Shown: one piece after another, positions 1-6,686 of the stretch
Layout: each line of letters opens with the position of its first letter
Position numbering within the stretch: position 1 is the first letter of the stretch
From: Acidobacteriota bacterium
GTDB taxonomy: Bacteria; Acidobacteriota; Vicinamibacteria; Vicinamibacterales; 2-12-FULL-66-21
Length of the DNA stretch: 10,093 bases
NCBI GenBank assembly: GCA_013697225.1
Contig: JACCXG010000086.1
Span: forward strand, 1 to 10,093
Direction: 5' to 3'
Notes under the pieces: model-generated
What the model was told of the DNA's origin: nothing
Database searches by the model: none
The model's input: only the letters and a program-made list of their open reading frames with translations
Program-made: the position numbers and the translations under genes

Positions 1-127
1 CCGTGAGGTTCTCGAAGGCCCGCGCCACGCGCGGGGGTTCCCGGCCGAGTAGGCCCAAGTCCGGCCGCTCCGTTTCGCTTCCCCTCTGCACCCGGCCTGA
101 ATAATCCTAGGAAGAGGGACTGGGTGC
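1..127. other. Leader region without a recognisable gene
   Basis: No recognisable coding sequence is seen here. One + strand frame is open from base 2 to a TAG at 50-52 and could be the last 16 codons of a gene outside the window, but it is too short to identify. A perfect 7-bp inverted repeat (CCCGCGC, loop CAC, GCGCGGG) lies at 19-35. It has no T-rich tail, so it is not a convincing intrinsic terminator. An AATAAT hexamer at 100-105 could be a -10 element for the next gene, but no good -35 is visible at the right distance. A purine-rich Shine-Dalgarno-like stretch, GAAGAGGG at 111-118, sits 9 bases before the ATG at 128 and supports that start. Confidence 0.4.
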
Positions 128-1372
128 ATGGGCCTACACGAAGAGACGCTCGACAAGAGTAACGTGCTGCACGTCATCGACGAAGCAGTATCAGCGCTGC
201 AGAAGGACGACGTTGCGGTCAGTGGGAGCGCCTGTGAGGCGCTGGGCATTGGCACGGCCGAGTGGGCGGCCTGTCGCGACCAGCTCATTGAAGACCTCCA
301 GGAAGCCGAGGACTGGGTCGAGCGCGAAGACGCCATCGTCCAGGAGGTGAGCGACACGCCGCCTGTCGACTCCCAGGATGGTCCGGAGTTCATCCCCAGC
401 CATCCCACGATCGCGCTCGTCCAGAGTGCGATGGAAGAGCAGCTCGCGGAGCCGACCAGCCGGCATTTCAATCGCCGGGATCCCAAATGGCTGTCGGTGC
501 TGTATCACCGGCTCCGCACCCGCGCCCGCGGCAAGGCTCCCTTTCCCGGGCATCAGCAGCACGAAGACTTCCGCTTCGACCTGCCGGAGCGTGGCACGAT
601 CGCCCTGGTGTCGGACTGGGGAACCGGCAATGTGCACGCGGCCGCGGTCGCCCAGCAGATCAGCGCGCGCAACCCCGACCACGTCGTGCATCTCGGCGAC
701 GTCTACTACTCGGGTACGCCGCGCGAGGTGCAGCGCAATTTCCTGGACATGTGGCGTTCGTACGGGCCCCCGCACGCGCGGTACTGGGCACTCAACGCGA
801 ACCACGACATGTACAGCGGCGGCTACGGCTACTTCCAGCACCTGCTGCCGGCCTTCGGCCAGCCGGCAAGCTACTTCAACATGCAGAACCGGTTCTGGCG
901 GCTCGTCGGGCTCGATTCGGCGTACGTGAACCACAACTTCAACACGCCGCAGATGGCCTGGCTCGAGGGGCAGCTCGCGGGTGATGCCAGGACCGTCCTG
1001 CTGACCCATCATCACCTCCTCTCCCCGTTCCGCAAGCGTGGCAACGCGCTCGAAGAATGGCTCGATCCCTACCTCACGGATGGTCGAATCTATGGCTGGA
1101 TCTGGGGGCACGAACATCACCTGATCGAGTTCGCGGATTACCGCGGGGTGAAGTGCCGGTGCATCGGCCACGGGTCGCTTCCGTATGTCCCGCCAGACCG
1201 CCGCCGTGTCCGGCACCCGGCAGACATCGTCCGCTGGGAAACCCGTCCTTCGCCTCTTCAGCCATCGCGGGGCATTCACGGCTTCGCGCTGCTGACGTTC
1301 GATGGTCCCTCGCTGCAGGTGGAGTACGTGGACGAGGCGGGGGGGACCGCCTGGACGGAACGCTGGGACTGA
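128..1372 (+). CDS. Cytoplasmic metallophosphoesterase, purple-acid-phosphatase-like motifs, novel N-terminal region
   Basis: This 414-residue protein is predicted to hydrolyse a phosphoester using a two-metal centre; the substrate is unknown. Motifs appear in the expected order: DWG (D163), GDVYY (D191, Y194), NANHD (N225, H226, D227), LLTHHH (H294-H296) and GHEHH (H328, H330). The first block has Gly where most calcineurin-like enzymes have the His of DxH. That form (DxG, GDxxY, NHD, a His motif, GHxH) is the purple-acid-phosphatase pattern. No signal peptide is visible, unlike most secreted purple acid phosphatases, so it probably acts in the cytoplasm. Residues 1-150 precede the catalytic fold. 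The first ~75 are acidic and probably helical and match no family I recognise. The ATG start is supported by GAAGAGGG 9 bases upstream. The next gene begins 46 bases downstream but has its own candidate promoter, so co-transcription is uncertain. The family call is firm; any role in the Hsp70 module is speculation. Confidence 0.85.
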   Translation: MGLHEETLDKSNVLHVIDEAVSALQKDDVAVSGSACEALGIGTAEWAACRDQLIEDLQEAEDWVEREDAIVQEVSDTPPVDSQDGPEFIPSHPTIALVQSAMEEQLAEPTSRHFNRRDPKWLSVLYHRLRTRARGKAPFPGHQQHEDFRFDLPERGTIALVSDWGTGNVHAAAVAQQISARNPDHVVHLGDVYYSGTPREVQRNFLDMWRSYGPPHARYWALNANHDMYSGGYGYFQHLLPAFGQPASYFNMQNRFWRLVGLDSAYVNHNFNTPQMAWLEGQLAGDARTVLLTHHHLLSPFRKRGNALEEWLDPYLTDGRIYGWIWGHEHHLIEFADYRGVKCRCIGHGSLPYVPPDRRRVRHPADIVRWETRPSPLQPSRGIHGFALLTFDGPSLQVEYVDEAGGTAWTERWD

Positions 1373-1405
1373 GCCGCTCCCGGCCGGCGCTGCGCGCGGG
1401 CGCGA

Positions 1406-1418
1406 TACAATCAACAGG
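1406..1418 (+). promoter_or_regulatory. Candidate -10 element for the DUF2760/Hsp70 block
   Basis: TACAAT at 1406-1411 matches five of six bases of the TATAAT consensus and stands out in a very GC-rich 46-base gap. It ends 7 bases before the ATG at 1419. Transcription would therefore begin at or next to the start codon, giving a leaderless or nearly leaderless mRNA. Only a weak AGG precedes the ATG, which fits. No clear -35 hexamer is seen 17-18 bases upstream, so the call is tentative. Confidence 0.35.
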
Positions 1419-1964
1419 ATGATCTCCCACGGAAAGCGCTGGAAATTCGCCTTTCGGGCCTTCTTCTCGTTGATCTTCCACGGCCGGATTGCCGACGACA
1501 TCCTGGCGACCTTCAGACCGGACCCGGCCGACACACCGGTGGTCGTTACGAAAACAGTGACTGCCACGCAGGTCGTCGTCACCGATGAAGTGGACAGGGC
1601 GCTTCAGCTGCTGGGACTGCTGCAGCGCGACGGCCGGCTCGTCGATTTCCTGATGGAAGACCTCGGCACCTACCTCGACGCGCAAATCGGCGCGGCTGTG
1701 CGGAGCGTCCACTCCGGCTGCCGTGAAACCCTCGCGCGGTACTTCACCCTGCAGCCCGTGCTGGAGGAAGACGAGGGCGCGCGCATCACGCTCGACCGCG
1801 GCACCGACCCGGCCCGGGTGAAGCTGGTAGGGAACCTCGGAATCGCCGCGCAGTTCCAGGGTCTCGTTCGCCACCGCGGCTGGGAAGCGGCCCGTACGGA
1901 GCTTCCACCACTCCCGCACACAGGCCGGACCATCGTGGCCCCGGCCGAAGTCGAGGTTGCTTGA
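1419..1964 (+). CDS. DUF2760 family protein
   Basis: This 181-residue protein belongs to the uncharacterised DUF2760 family, and its length is close to what I recall for that family. Residues 1-32 form a basic, Phe-rich probably amphipathic segment (FAFRAFFSLIF). A Thr/Val-rich linker follows at about 35-55. The core at about 59-108 is the most family-like part, with LLGLLQRDGRLVDFLMED, DAQIGAAVR, a His at 98 and GC at 100-101. The C-terminal part has LVGNLG (136-141), a RHRGW block (151-155) and ELPPLP (161-166). No signal peptide or convincing transmembrane helix is visible. The ATG at 1419 was chosen because it gives the family-like N-terminus; the frame stays open upstream to 1302 but that part overlaps the previous gene. 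DUF2760 genes are, from my recollection, commonly found next to Hsp70-like genes, as here, where an Hsp70 gene starts 13 bases after the stop. A cofactor or client role for those Hsp70s is plausible but unproven. Confidence 0.8.
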   Translation: MISHGKRWKFAFRAFFSLIFHGRIADDILATFRPDPADTPVVVTKTVTATQVVVTDEVDRALQLLGLLQRDGRLVDFLMEDLGTYLDAQIGAAVRSVHSGCRETLARYFTLQPVLEEDEGARITLDRGTDPARVKLVGNLGIAAQFQGLVRHRGWEAARTELPPLPHTGRTIVAPAEVEVA

Positions 1965-1977
1965 CTCGGATCCTCTC

Positions 1978-3879
1978 GTGACACATCCGCCCTCCAAGCC
2001 CCAGCGCCTCGTCGTCGGAATCGATCTGGGCACCACCAACTCCGCACTCGCGTGGATCGATGCGGAGGCCACGGAAGACGCGGCACAGACGCACCTGCAC
2101 GAAGTGGAGCAGCTCGTGAGCCCGGGGGAGCTGGCGCGGCGATCGTTGCTGCCCTCGTTCCTCTACGTCGCCGGCGACCTCGACTTCCCGGCGGGGAGTA
2201 CCGCACTCCCGTGGAACCCCGACGGGCGACACGTGATTGGCGAACTCGCGAGGCGTCGCGGGGCTGAGAACCCGGCGCGCCTGGTCGCCTCTGCCAAGTC
2301 GTGGCTCTCGCACGCGGGGGCCGATCGCACCGCTCCCATCCTGCCGTGGGGCGCCCCCGAGGATGTCCCGCACGTGTCCCCGGTGGAGGCCTCTGCCGAG
2401 TACCTCCGTCATCTCTCGGCAACCTTCGACAGGGATGTTGCCGCCTCGAGCCCTGAATCCGGGCTTGCTGCGCAGGACGTGCTGCTCACGGTCCCCGCCT
2501 CCTTCGACGAGGAAGCCCGCGAGCTCACGCTGCGCGCCGCACGGGCCGCCGGGCTTCAGCACGTGACCCTGCTCGAGGAGCCGCAGGCGGCTTTCTACGC
2601 CTGGCTCGACGCCGTGGGCGACGGCTGGCGCCGGCGCGTGCGCGTTGGAGACCTCGTACTCGTCTGCGACGTCGGCGGCGGCACCACGGACTTCTCCCTC
2701 ATCGCAGTCGGCGAACGGGAAGGGGAGCTGACGCTCGAGCGGGTAGCGGTCGGCGAGCACATCCTGCTCGGCGGCGACAACATGGATCTGGCGCTGGCGC
2801 GCCGGCTGCAGGTCCGGCTCGAAGAGGCCGGCCACCGCGTCGACAGCCTCCAGCTCCACGGCCTCTGGCACCAGGCGCGGATCGCCAAGGAGTCGCTCCT
2901 CACCAACCCCGATGAACGCGAACGGCCTGTCACGCTGCTCGGCCGGGGCACGCGTCTCATTGGCGGAACCATCAGCACCTCGCTCACCCGTGACGATGTG
3001 GACGAGGCGCTGCTGGAGGGCTTCTTCCCGAGCGTCGCGCGCGATGCCATGCCCGCGCGCCAGCGCCGTACAGGCCTGCAGGAGATCGGCCTGCCGTACG
3101 CGGCGGATCCGGCCGTCACACGGCATCTCGCGCGCTTCCTCACCAGACAGTCGACGAGCGGCGCGCCGGGTGCGGCAATCCGGCGGGGCCCCAGCGGCCT
3201 GGTCTGCCCGACGCACGTCCTCTTCAACGGAGGCGTGATGAAGGCGGACGCCCTTCGGGCGCGTGTGATCGATGTCCTGAGCGGCTGGCTGCAGCAGGAG
3301 GGGTTCGAAGGGCTCGATGCCCGTCACGTGCTCGACGCGCCGGATCTCGACCACGCGGTGGCGCGCGGCGCCGCGACCTACGGGATGGCCCGGCGGGGAC
3401 GCGGAATCCGCATCCGCAGCGGCGCACCGCGCACCTACTACGTCGGAATCGAGAGCGCCATGCCGGCCGTTCCCGGCATGACGGCTCCCCTCAAAGCGCT
3501 CTGCGTCGTCCCGTTCGGGATGGAGGAGGGGACGAGCGCCCCCATCGCCGGCCGCGAGTTCGCGCTCGTTGTCGGAGAACCAGCCGAGTTCCGGTTCCTG
3601 AGCTCGACGGTACGCAAGGGAGATCCTCCCGGCGCGCTGATTGAGGACTGGGGGGACGATCTCGAGGAGCTCGGTCCCCTGGAGGTCACACTGCAGCCCG
3701 ATGGCCACGCCGATGAAGACGATGACGTCGTGCCGGTGACGCTGGAGAGCCGGGTGACAGAGGTCGGGACGCTGGAGCTCTGGTGCGTAGCGCGTGGGAA
3801 TCGTGCCGGGTCCGCCGGGCCGCAGGCCGTCCCCTCCCGCTGGAAGCTGGAGCTGAACATCCGGGAGCGGGAGCCCTGA
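1978..3879 (+). CDS. Hsp70-family ATPase without C-terminal lid (first paralogue)
   Basis: This is a DnaK-like actin-fold ATPase, predicted to bind and release a protein client through ATP hydrolysis in the cytoplasm. The product is 633 residues from the GTG at 1978, or 640 from a TTG at 1957 that would overlap the previous gene by 8 bases. In 640-residue numbering it shows the phosphate-1 loop GIDLGTTNSA (21-30), AKSWLS with K114 equivalent to the catalytic Lys of DnaK, LLEEPQAA (205-212), the phosphate-2 motif CDVGGGTTDFSL (237-248), GEHILLGGDNMDL (267-279) and the adenosine-site block LFNGGVMKAD (422-431). Residues about 490-637 resemble a beta substrate-binding region, including PFGMEEGTSAPI (519-530) and GTLELW (604-609). 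The chain then ends, so the helical lid and EEVD-like tail of DnaK are absent. An acidic DEDDD stretch lies near 586-590. GTG 1978 is preferred because it aligns with the probable start of the next paralogue (xTxxPS before VVGIDLG). Upstream ribosome-binding signals are weak for both starts. It lies between DUF2760 and the second Hsp70 in one apparent operon. Confidence 0.88.
   Translation: MTHPPSKPQRLVVGIDLGTTNSALAWIDAEATEDAAQTHLHEVEQLVSPGELARRSLLPSFLYVAGDLDFPAGSTALPWNPDGRHVIGELARRRGAENPARLVASAKSWLSHAGADRTAPILPWGAPEDVPHVSPVEASAEYLRHLSATFDRDVAASSPESGLAAQDVLLTVPASFDEEARELTLRAARAAGLQHVTLLEEPQAAFYAWLDAVGDGWRRRVRVGDLVLVCDVGGGTTDFSLIAVGEREGELTLERVAVGEHILLGGDNMDLALARRLQVRLEEAGHRVDSLQLHGLWHQARIAKESLLTNPDERERPVTLLGRGTRLIGGTISTSLTRDDVDEALLEGFFPSVARDAMPARQRRTGLQEIGLPYAADPAVTRHLARFLTRQSTSGAPGAAIRRGPSGLVCPTHVLFNGGVMKADALRARVIDVLSGWLQQEGFEGLDARHVLDAPDLDHAVARGAATYGMARRGRGIRIRSGAPRTYYVGIESAMPAVPGMTAPLKALCVVPFGMEEGTSAPIAGREFALVVGEPAEFRFLSSTVRKGDPPGALIEDWGDDLEELGPLEVTLQPDGHADEDDDVVPVTLESRVTEVGTLELWCVARGNRAGSAGPQAVPSRWKLELNIREREP
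3863..3878 (+). promoter_or_regulatory. Ribosome-binding site and non-standard CTG start of the second Hsp70 gene
   Basis: Two copies of GGGAG (3863-3867 and 3869-3873) precede a CTG codon at 3876-3878. The first is 8 bases from the CTG, a good Shine-Dalgarno spacing. The CTG overlaps the TGA stop of the first Hsp70 (3877-3879) as CTGA, the same geometry as the common ATGA coupled junction. Initiation here would be translationally coupled. The competing start is the GTG at 3783, which has GGAG at 3774-3777 five bases upstream. Confidence 0.5.
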
Positions 3880-6653
3880 CGAACGCCCCTTCCGGACGGG
3901 TCGTCGGAATCGATCTCGGGACGACCAACTCCGCGCTGGCGTGGACGGAAGCGCGCGGCGGGCTCCAGGTGTTCGAGATTCCTCAACTGGTCTCGGCCGC
4001 CGAAGTCGCGGTCAGGCCGACCCTTCCGTCCTTTCTGTTCTACGCCGACGAGCCGAGCCGCGCCGCAGGACACGTGAGGCTCCCGTGGGATCCTGCCCCG
4101 ACGTACGTGGCGGGCGTCTTCGCAAGAGAGGAAGGGGCGCTCGTCCCCTCGCGCCAGATCGCGTCGGCCAAGTCGTGGCTGTCGAACGCGCACGTCGACC
4201 GGACCGCGGCACTCCTCCCGTGGGGCGCCGAAGCGGGGCCGAAGCTCTCACCCGTGGAGGCGTCATCACGCCTGCTCGCACACATTCGTGACGCCTGGGA
4301 CTATGTGCACGCGAGTGAGGACCGATCGCTCGCGCTGGAACGCCAGCAGGTGGTACTCACGGTACCCGCATCGTTCGACGAGGAAGCACGCGAGCTGACG
4401 GTACGCGCAGCCTCTGATGCCGGTCTTGCGAATCTGACGCTGCTCGAGGAGCCCCTTGCCGCGTTGTACGCCTGGATTGCCTCGCATCGCCAGACGCTTT
4501 CGTCCACCTTCACCGACAGCACGCTTGTTCTCGTGTGCGACGTGGGAGGGGGCACCACGGACTTCTCCCTCATCCGGTCCCGGATTGAGGATGGTGAACC
4601 GGCGTTCGAGCGTGTGGCCATTGGCGAGCACCTGCTGCTTGGCGGCGACAATCTCGACCTCACGCTTGCTGCCCTCGTCGAGCGGAAGCTTGGGGAGGCC
4701 GCGAAGCTGTCCATCAGCCAGCGCCAGGCACTCCGGCGACGCTGTAGCGCGGCCAAGGAGGCGCTCCTCTCCGGCACAGGGGTCGACGCGGTGCCTGTCA
4801 CCGTGCTTGGTTCGGGGCGTGGGGTGATAGGCGGAGGGATGACGACCGAGCTCACCCGCCGTGAGGTCGAAGAAGCCCTGGCCGGCGGCTTCCTGCCAAT
4901 CACGGCAGCACACGATCTGCCCGCGCGCGACCGGCGTGCGGGGCTGCGCGAGCTGGGGTTGCCGTACGAAACCGAGCCGGCGATCACGAAACACCTGGCG
5001 GCATTCCTCACGCGGGCAGGCGAAGGGGGCTCCCTCGCGCAGCCTGGAGCCGTGCTCTTCAACGGGGGATTCTTCACGCCAGCGCTCGCACGGCAGCAGG
5101 TGCTCGACGCGCTTGCGGGATGGTTCGGGGCGCCACCCCCGGTGCTCGACAACGCCAAGCCGGAGGCGGCAGTGGCGATCGGCGCAGCATTCTACGCCAG
5201 GCTCCGGCAGGACCCGACCATGTCGCGGCGGCTGCTGATTCGGGCGGGAAGTGCGCGAGCGTACTACGTTGGCGTCGAGGCCGACGCGGGAGGGCTGCCG
5301 CAAGCCGTCTGTGTCATGCCGCGAGGCACGGAAGAGGGCACCAGCCTGCCCCTCGAGCGGGCCTTCACCGTCATGACCAACAGGCCTGCTGCCTTCACCC
5401 TTTACAGCTCACTCGCGCACGACCATCCAATCGGTGCGCTCGTCAGGCTCAGCGACATTGAGGACGCACACAGGCATGCCCCCCTGGTGACGGCGTTCCG
5501 GTACGGCAAACGGTCGCGCAGCGTTCCGCTCCGGATCCGCCTGGCGGTCGCATTCACCGAAACCGGCACGCTCGAGCTGTGGTGTGAATCGGAGACGAGT
5601 GACCATCGCTGGCGGCTTGCCTTCAACCTGCGCGGCCTTGAATCGGATCCGTTCGACGATGCGAAGGACTCGAGCGGTCCCTCCGCAGCCTCAGCCATCG
5701 TCATCGACGATGACGCGCTGACGCAGGCGGGAAGGCTGCTGCGCGACGTGTTCGGTCCTGGTTCCTCCGCTTCGCCGGATACGCTGGCGGGAGATCTCGA
5801 AACCGCGCTCGGCCATGCTCGTCCGGCGTGGCCGCTCGAGGCGATTCGAAAGCTCGCCGACATCCTGATCGAGCACGAGGCGGGCCGCCGCAAGGGTGCG
5901 GCGTTCGAGGCGCGCTGGTTGAACCTGACCGGGTTCTGCGTACGTCCGGGATTTGGAAGCTCGCTCGACAGCTGGCGCGTGTCGGAGCTGCGCAAGGTCT
6001 ACGCGGCAGGTCTTGTTTTCCCCCGGGAGGTGCAGAACCAGGTCGAGTGGCTGGTGATCTGGGGACGCGTAGGAGCCGGATTTACGGCTGGACAGCAGCG
6101 CGAGCTCGCACTACGGATCGCCGGCCAGCTCGGGCTCGGCGTGCGGAAAGGGCCCCGGCTCAACCCGCAGATTGAGCGGGAATCCTGGCGGCTGCTGGCA
6201 TCCCTCGAGCGTCTCGAGGGCGGGCAGCGTGCGCGATTCGGTGACGAGCTCGTCGAACGCGTGCGGAAGGAGCCACGGAACGGCAACTGGTTGTGGGCGC
6301 TGGGACGCATTGGTGCGCGCGACCCCCTCTATGGCCCGCTCAACGCGGTTGTCCCTCCGGAAGTCGCGGAGAGATATCTCGAGCGCCTCCTGAACCTGAA
6401 GGAGATCTCGACCGATGTAGCGGCGGCGGTTGCCCAGATCGGCGCGCGGACCGGTGACAGCGCCCGCGACCTGCGGGACGAGGTCCTGGCGCGGGCCGCC
6501 CAACGGGTGGAGGCGGCGGGGTTCGGGGGCATGGCCGAGCGTCTCAGGGCAGTAGTGCCCACCGACCGGTCTGACACCGGCCGTATCTTCGGGGAGTCCC
6601 TGCCAGAAGGCCTCAGGCTGGCGGGATCAGCCGCGGACTCCACCCCTGCTTGA
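3876..6653 (+). CDS. Hsp70-family ATPase fused to C-terminal DUF3731 (DnaK-related) domain (second paralogue)
   Basis: From the CTG at 3876 this is a 925-residue protein with an Hsp70 part and an added domain. Hsp70 motifs: GIDLGTTNSA (11-20), AKSWLS with K99 as the likely catalytic Lys, LLEEPLAA (189-196), CDVGGGTTDFSL (221-232), GEHLLLGGDNLDL (250-262) and LFNGGFF (394-400). A beta substrate-binding-like region spans about 455-588, with PRGTEEGTSLPL (482-493) and GTLELW (564-569). Instead of a DnaK lid, residues about 610-900 form a largely helical region. It carries an RPG motif (690-692) in a Trp-rich context, matching DUF3731/PF12531, a domain known from proteins with an Hsp70 ATPase domain and of unknown function. 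The GTG at 3783 would add 31 Arg/Ala-rich residues read out of frame across the conserved end of the first Hsp70, so I reject it as the main start. The two Hsp70s share motif order and long conserved blocks, indicating tandem duplication. The stop overlaps the -35 of the next promoter. Confidence 0.85.
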   Translation: MTNAPSGRVVGIDLGTTNSALAWTEARGGLQVFEIPQLVSAAEVAVRPTLPSFLFYADEPSRAAGHVRLPWDPAPTYVAGVFAREEGALVPSRQIASAKSWLSNAHVDRTAALLPWGAEAGPKLSPVEASSRLLAHIRDAWDYVHASEDRSLALERQQVVLTVPASFDEEARELTVRAASDAGLANLTLLEEPLAALYAWIASHRQTLSSTFTDSTLVLVCDVGGGTTDFSLIRSRIEDGEPAFERVAIGEHLLLGGDNLDLTLAALVERKLGEAAKLSISQRQALRRRCSAAKEALLSGTGVDAVPVTVLGSGRGVIGGGMTTELTRREVEEALAGGFLPITAAHDLPARDRRAGLRELGLPYETEPAITKHLAAFLTRAGEGGSLAQPGAVLFNGGFFTPALARQQVLDALAGWFGAPPPVLDNAKPEAAVAIGAAFYARLRQDPTMSRRLLIRAGSARAYYVGVEADAGGLPQAVCVMPRGTEEGTSLPLERAFTVMTNRPAAFTLYSSLAHDHPIGALVRLSDIEDAHRHAPLVTAFRYGKRSRSVPLRIRLAVAFTETGTLELWCESETSDHRWRLAFNLRGLESDPFDDAKDSSGPSAASAIVIDDDALTQAGRLLRDVFGPGSSASPDTLAGDLETALGHARPAWPLEAIRKLADILIEHEAGRRKGAAFEARWLNLTGFCVRPGFGSSLDSWRVSELRKVYAAGLVFPREVQNQVEWLVIWGRVGAGFTAGQQRELALRIAGQLGLGVRKGPRLNPQIERESWRLLASLERLEGGQRARFGDELVERVRKEPRNGNWLWALGRIGARDPLYGPLNAVVPPEVAERYLERLLNLKEISTDVAAAVAQIGARTGDSARDLRDEVLARAAQRVEAAGFGGMAERLRAVVPTDRSDTGRIFGESLPEGLRLAGSAADSTPA

Positions 6654-6680
6654 CCTTCCCATGATGGGAAGGTTCAGAAT
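6650..6680 (+). promoter_or_regulatory. CueR/MerR-type copper-responsive promoter and operator
   Basis: A -35 hexamer TTGACC (6650-6655) and a -10 hexamer CAGAAT (6675-6680, 4 of 6 consensus bases) are separated by 19 bp. That is the elongated spacing typical of MerR-family activated promoters. The spacer holds a perfect dyad, ACCTTCC (6653-6659), N7, GGAAGGT (6667-6673); with flanking bases it is a 9-bp arm, 3-base centre palindrome. The arms and N7 spacing are those of the operator in front of Escherichia coli copA bound by CueR. It directly precedes a copper-pump gene, the classical CueR target. The -35 overlaps the TGA stop of the upstream gene (6651-6653). No cueR gene is in the window. 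The dyad could also fold in RNA but has no T-tract, so a terminator is unlikely. Confidence 0.85.
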
Positions 6681-6686
6681 GGTGAC

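Noticed and set aside
19..35. CCCGCGC/GCGCGGG hairpin as a terminator of an upstream gene
   Set aside because: There is no T-rich tail, and such short GC-only palindromes are expected by chance in this composition.
1..60. Possible tRNA fragment, because GGTTC-like stretches are present
   Set aside because: No acceptor stem, anticodon arm or proper T-loop can be assembled from the bases in the window.
191..1582. 463-codon open frame on the - strand opposite the phosphoesterase gene
   Set aside because: It covers the catalytic motifs of the + strand gene and runs across the intergenic gap into the DUF2760 gene. It has no recognisable domain and is composition-driven.
1786..3708. 640-codon open frame on the - strand opposite the first Hsp70 gene
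   Set aside because: It lies opposite a gene with unmistakable Hsp70 motifs. Its translation is rich in Arg, Ala, Gly and Glu without recognisable domains, as expected for the antisense of a GC-rich gene.
4266..5303. 345-codon open frame on the - strand within the second Hsp70 gene
   Set aside because: Antisense shadow of the conserved Hsp70 ATPase region, with no domain features of its own.
6653..6673. 9-bp perfect inverted repeat as an intrinsic terminator after the Hsp70 genes
   Set aside because: No T-tract follows, and the dyad sits exactly between -35 and -10 hexamers with the CueR consensus, so an operator explains it better.
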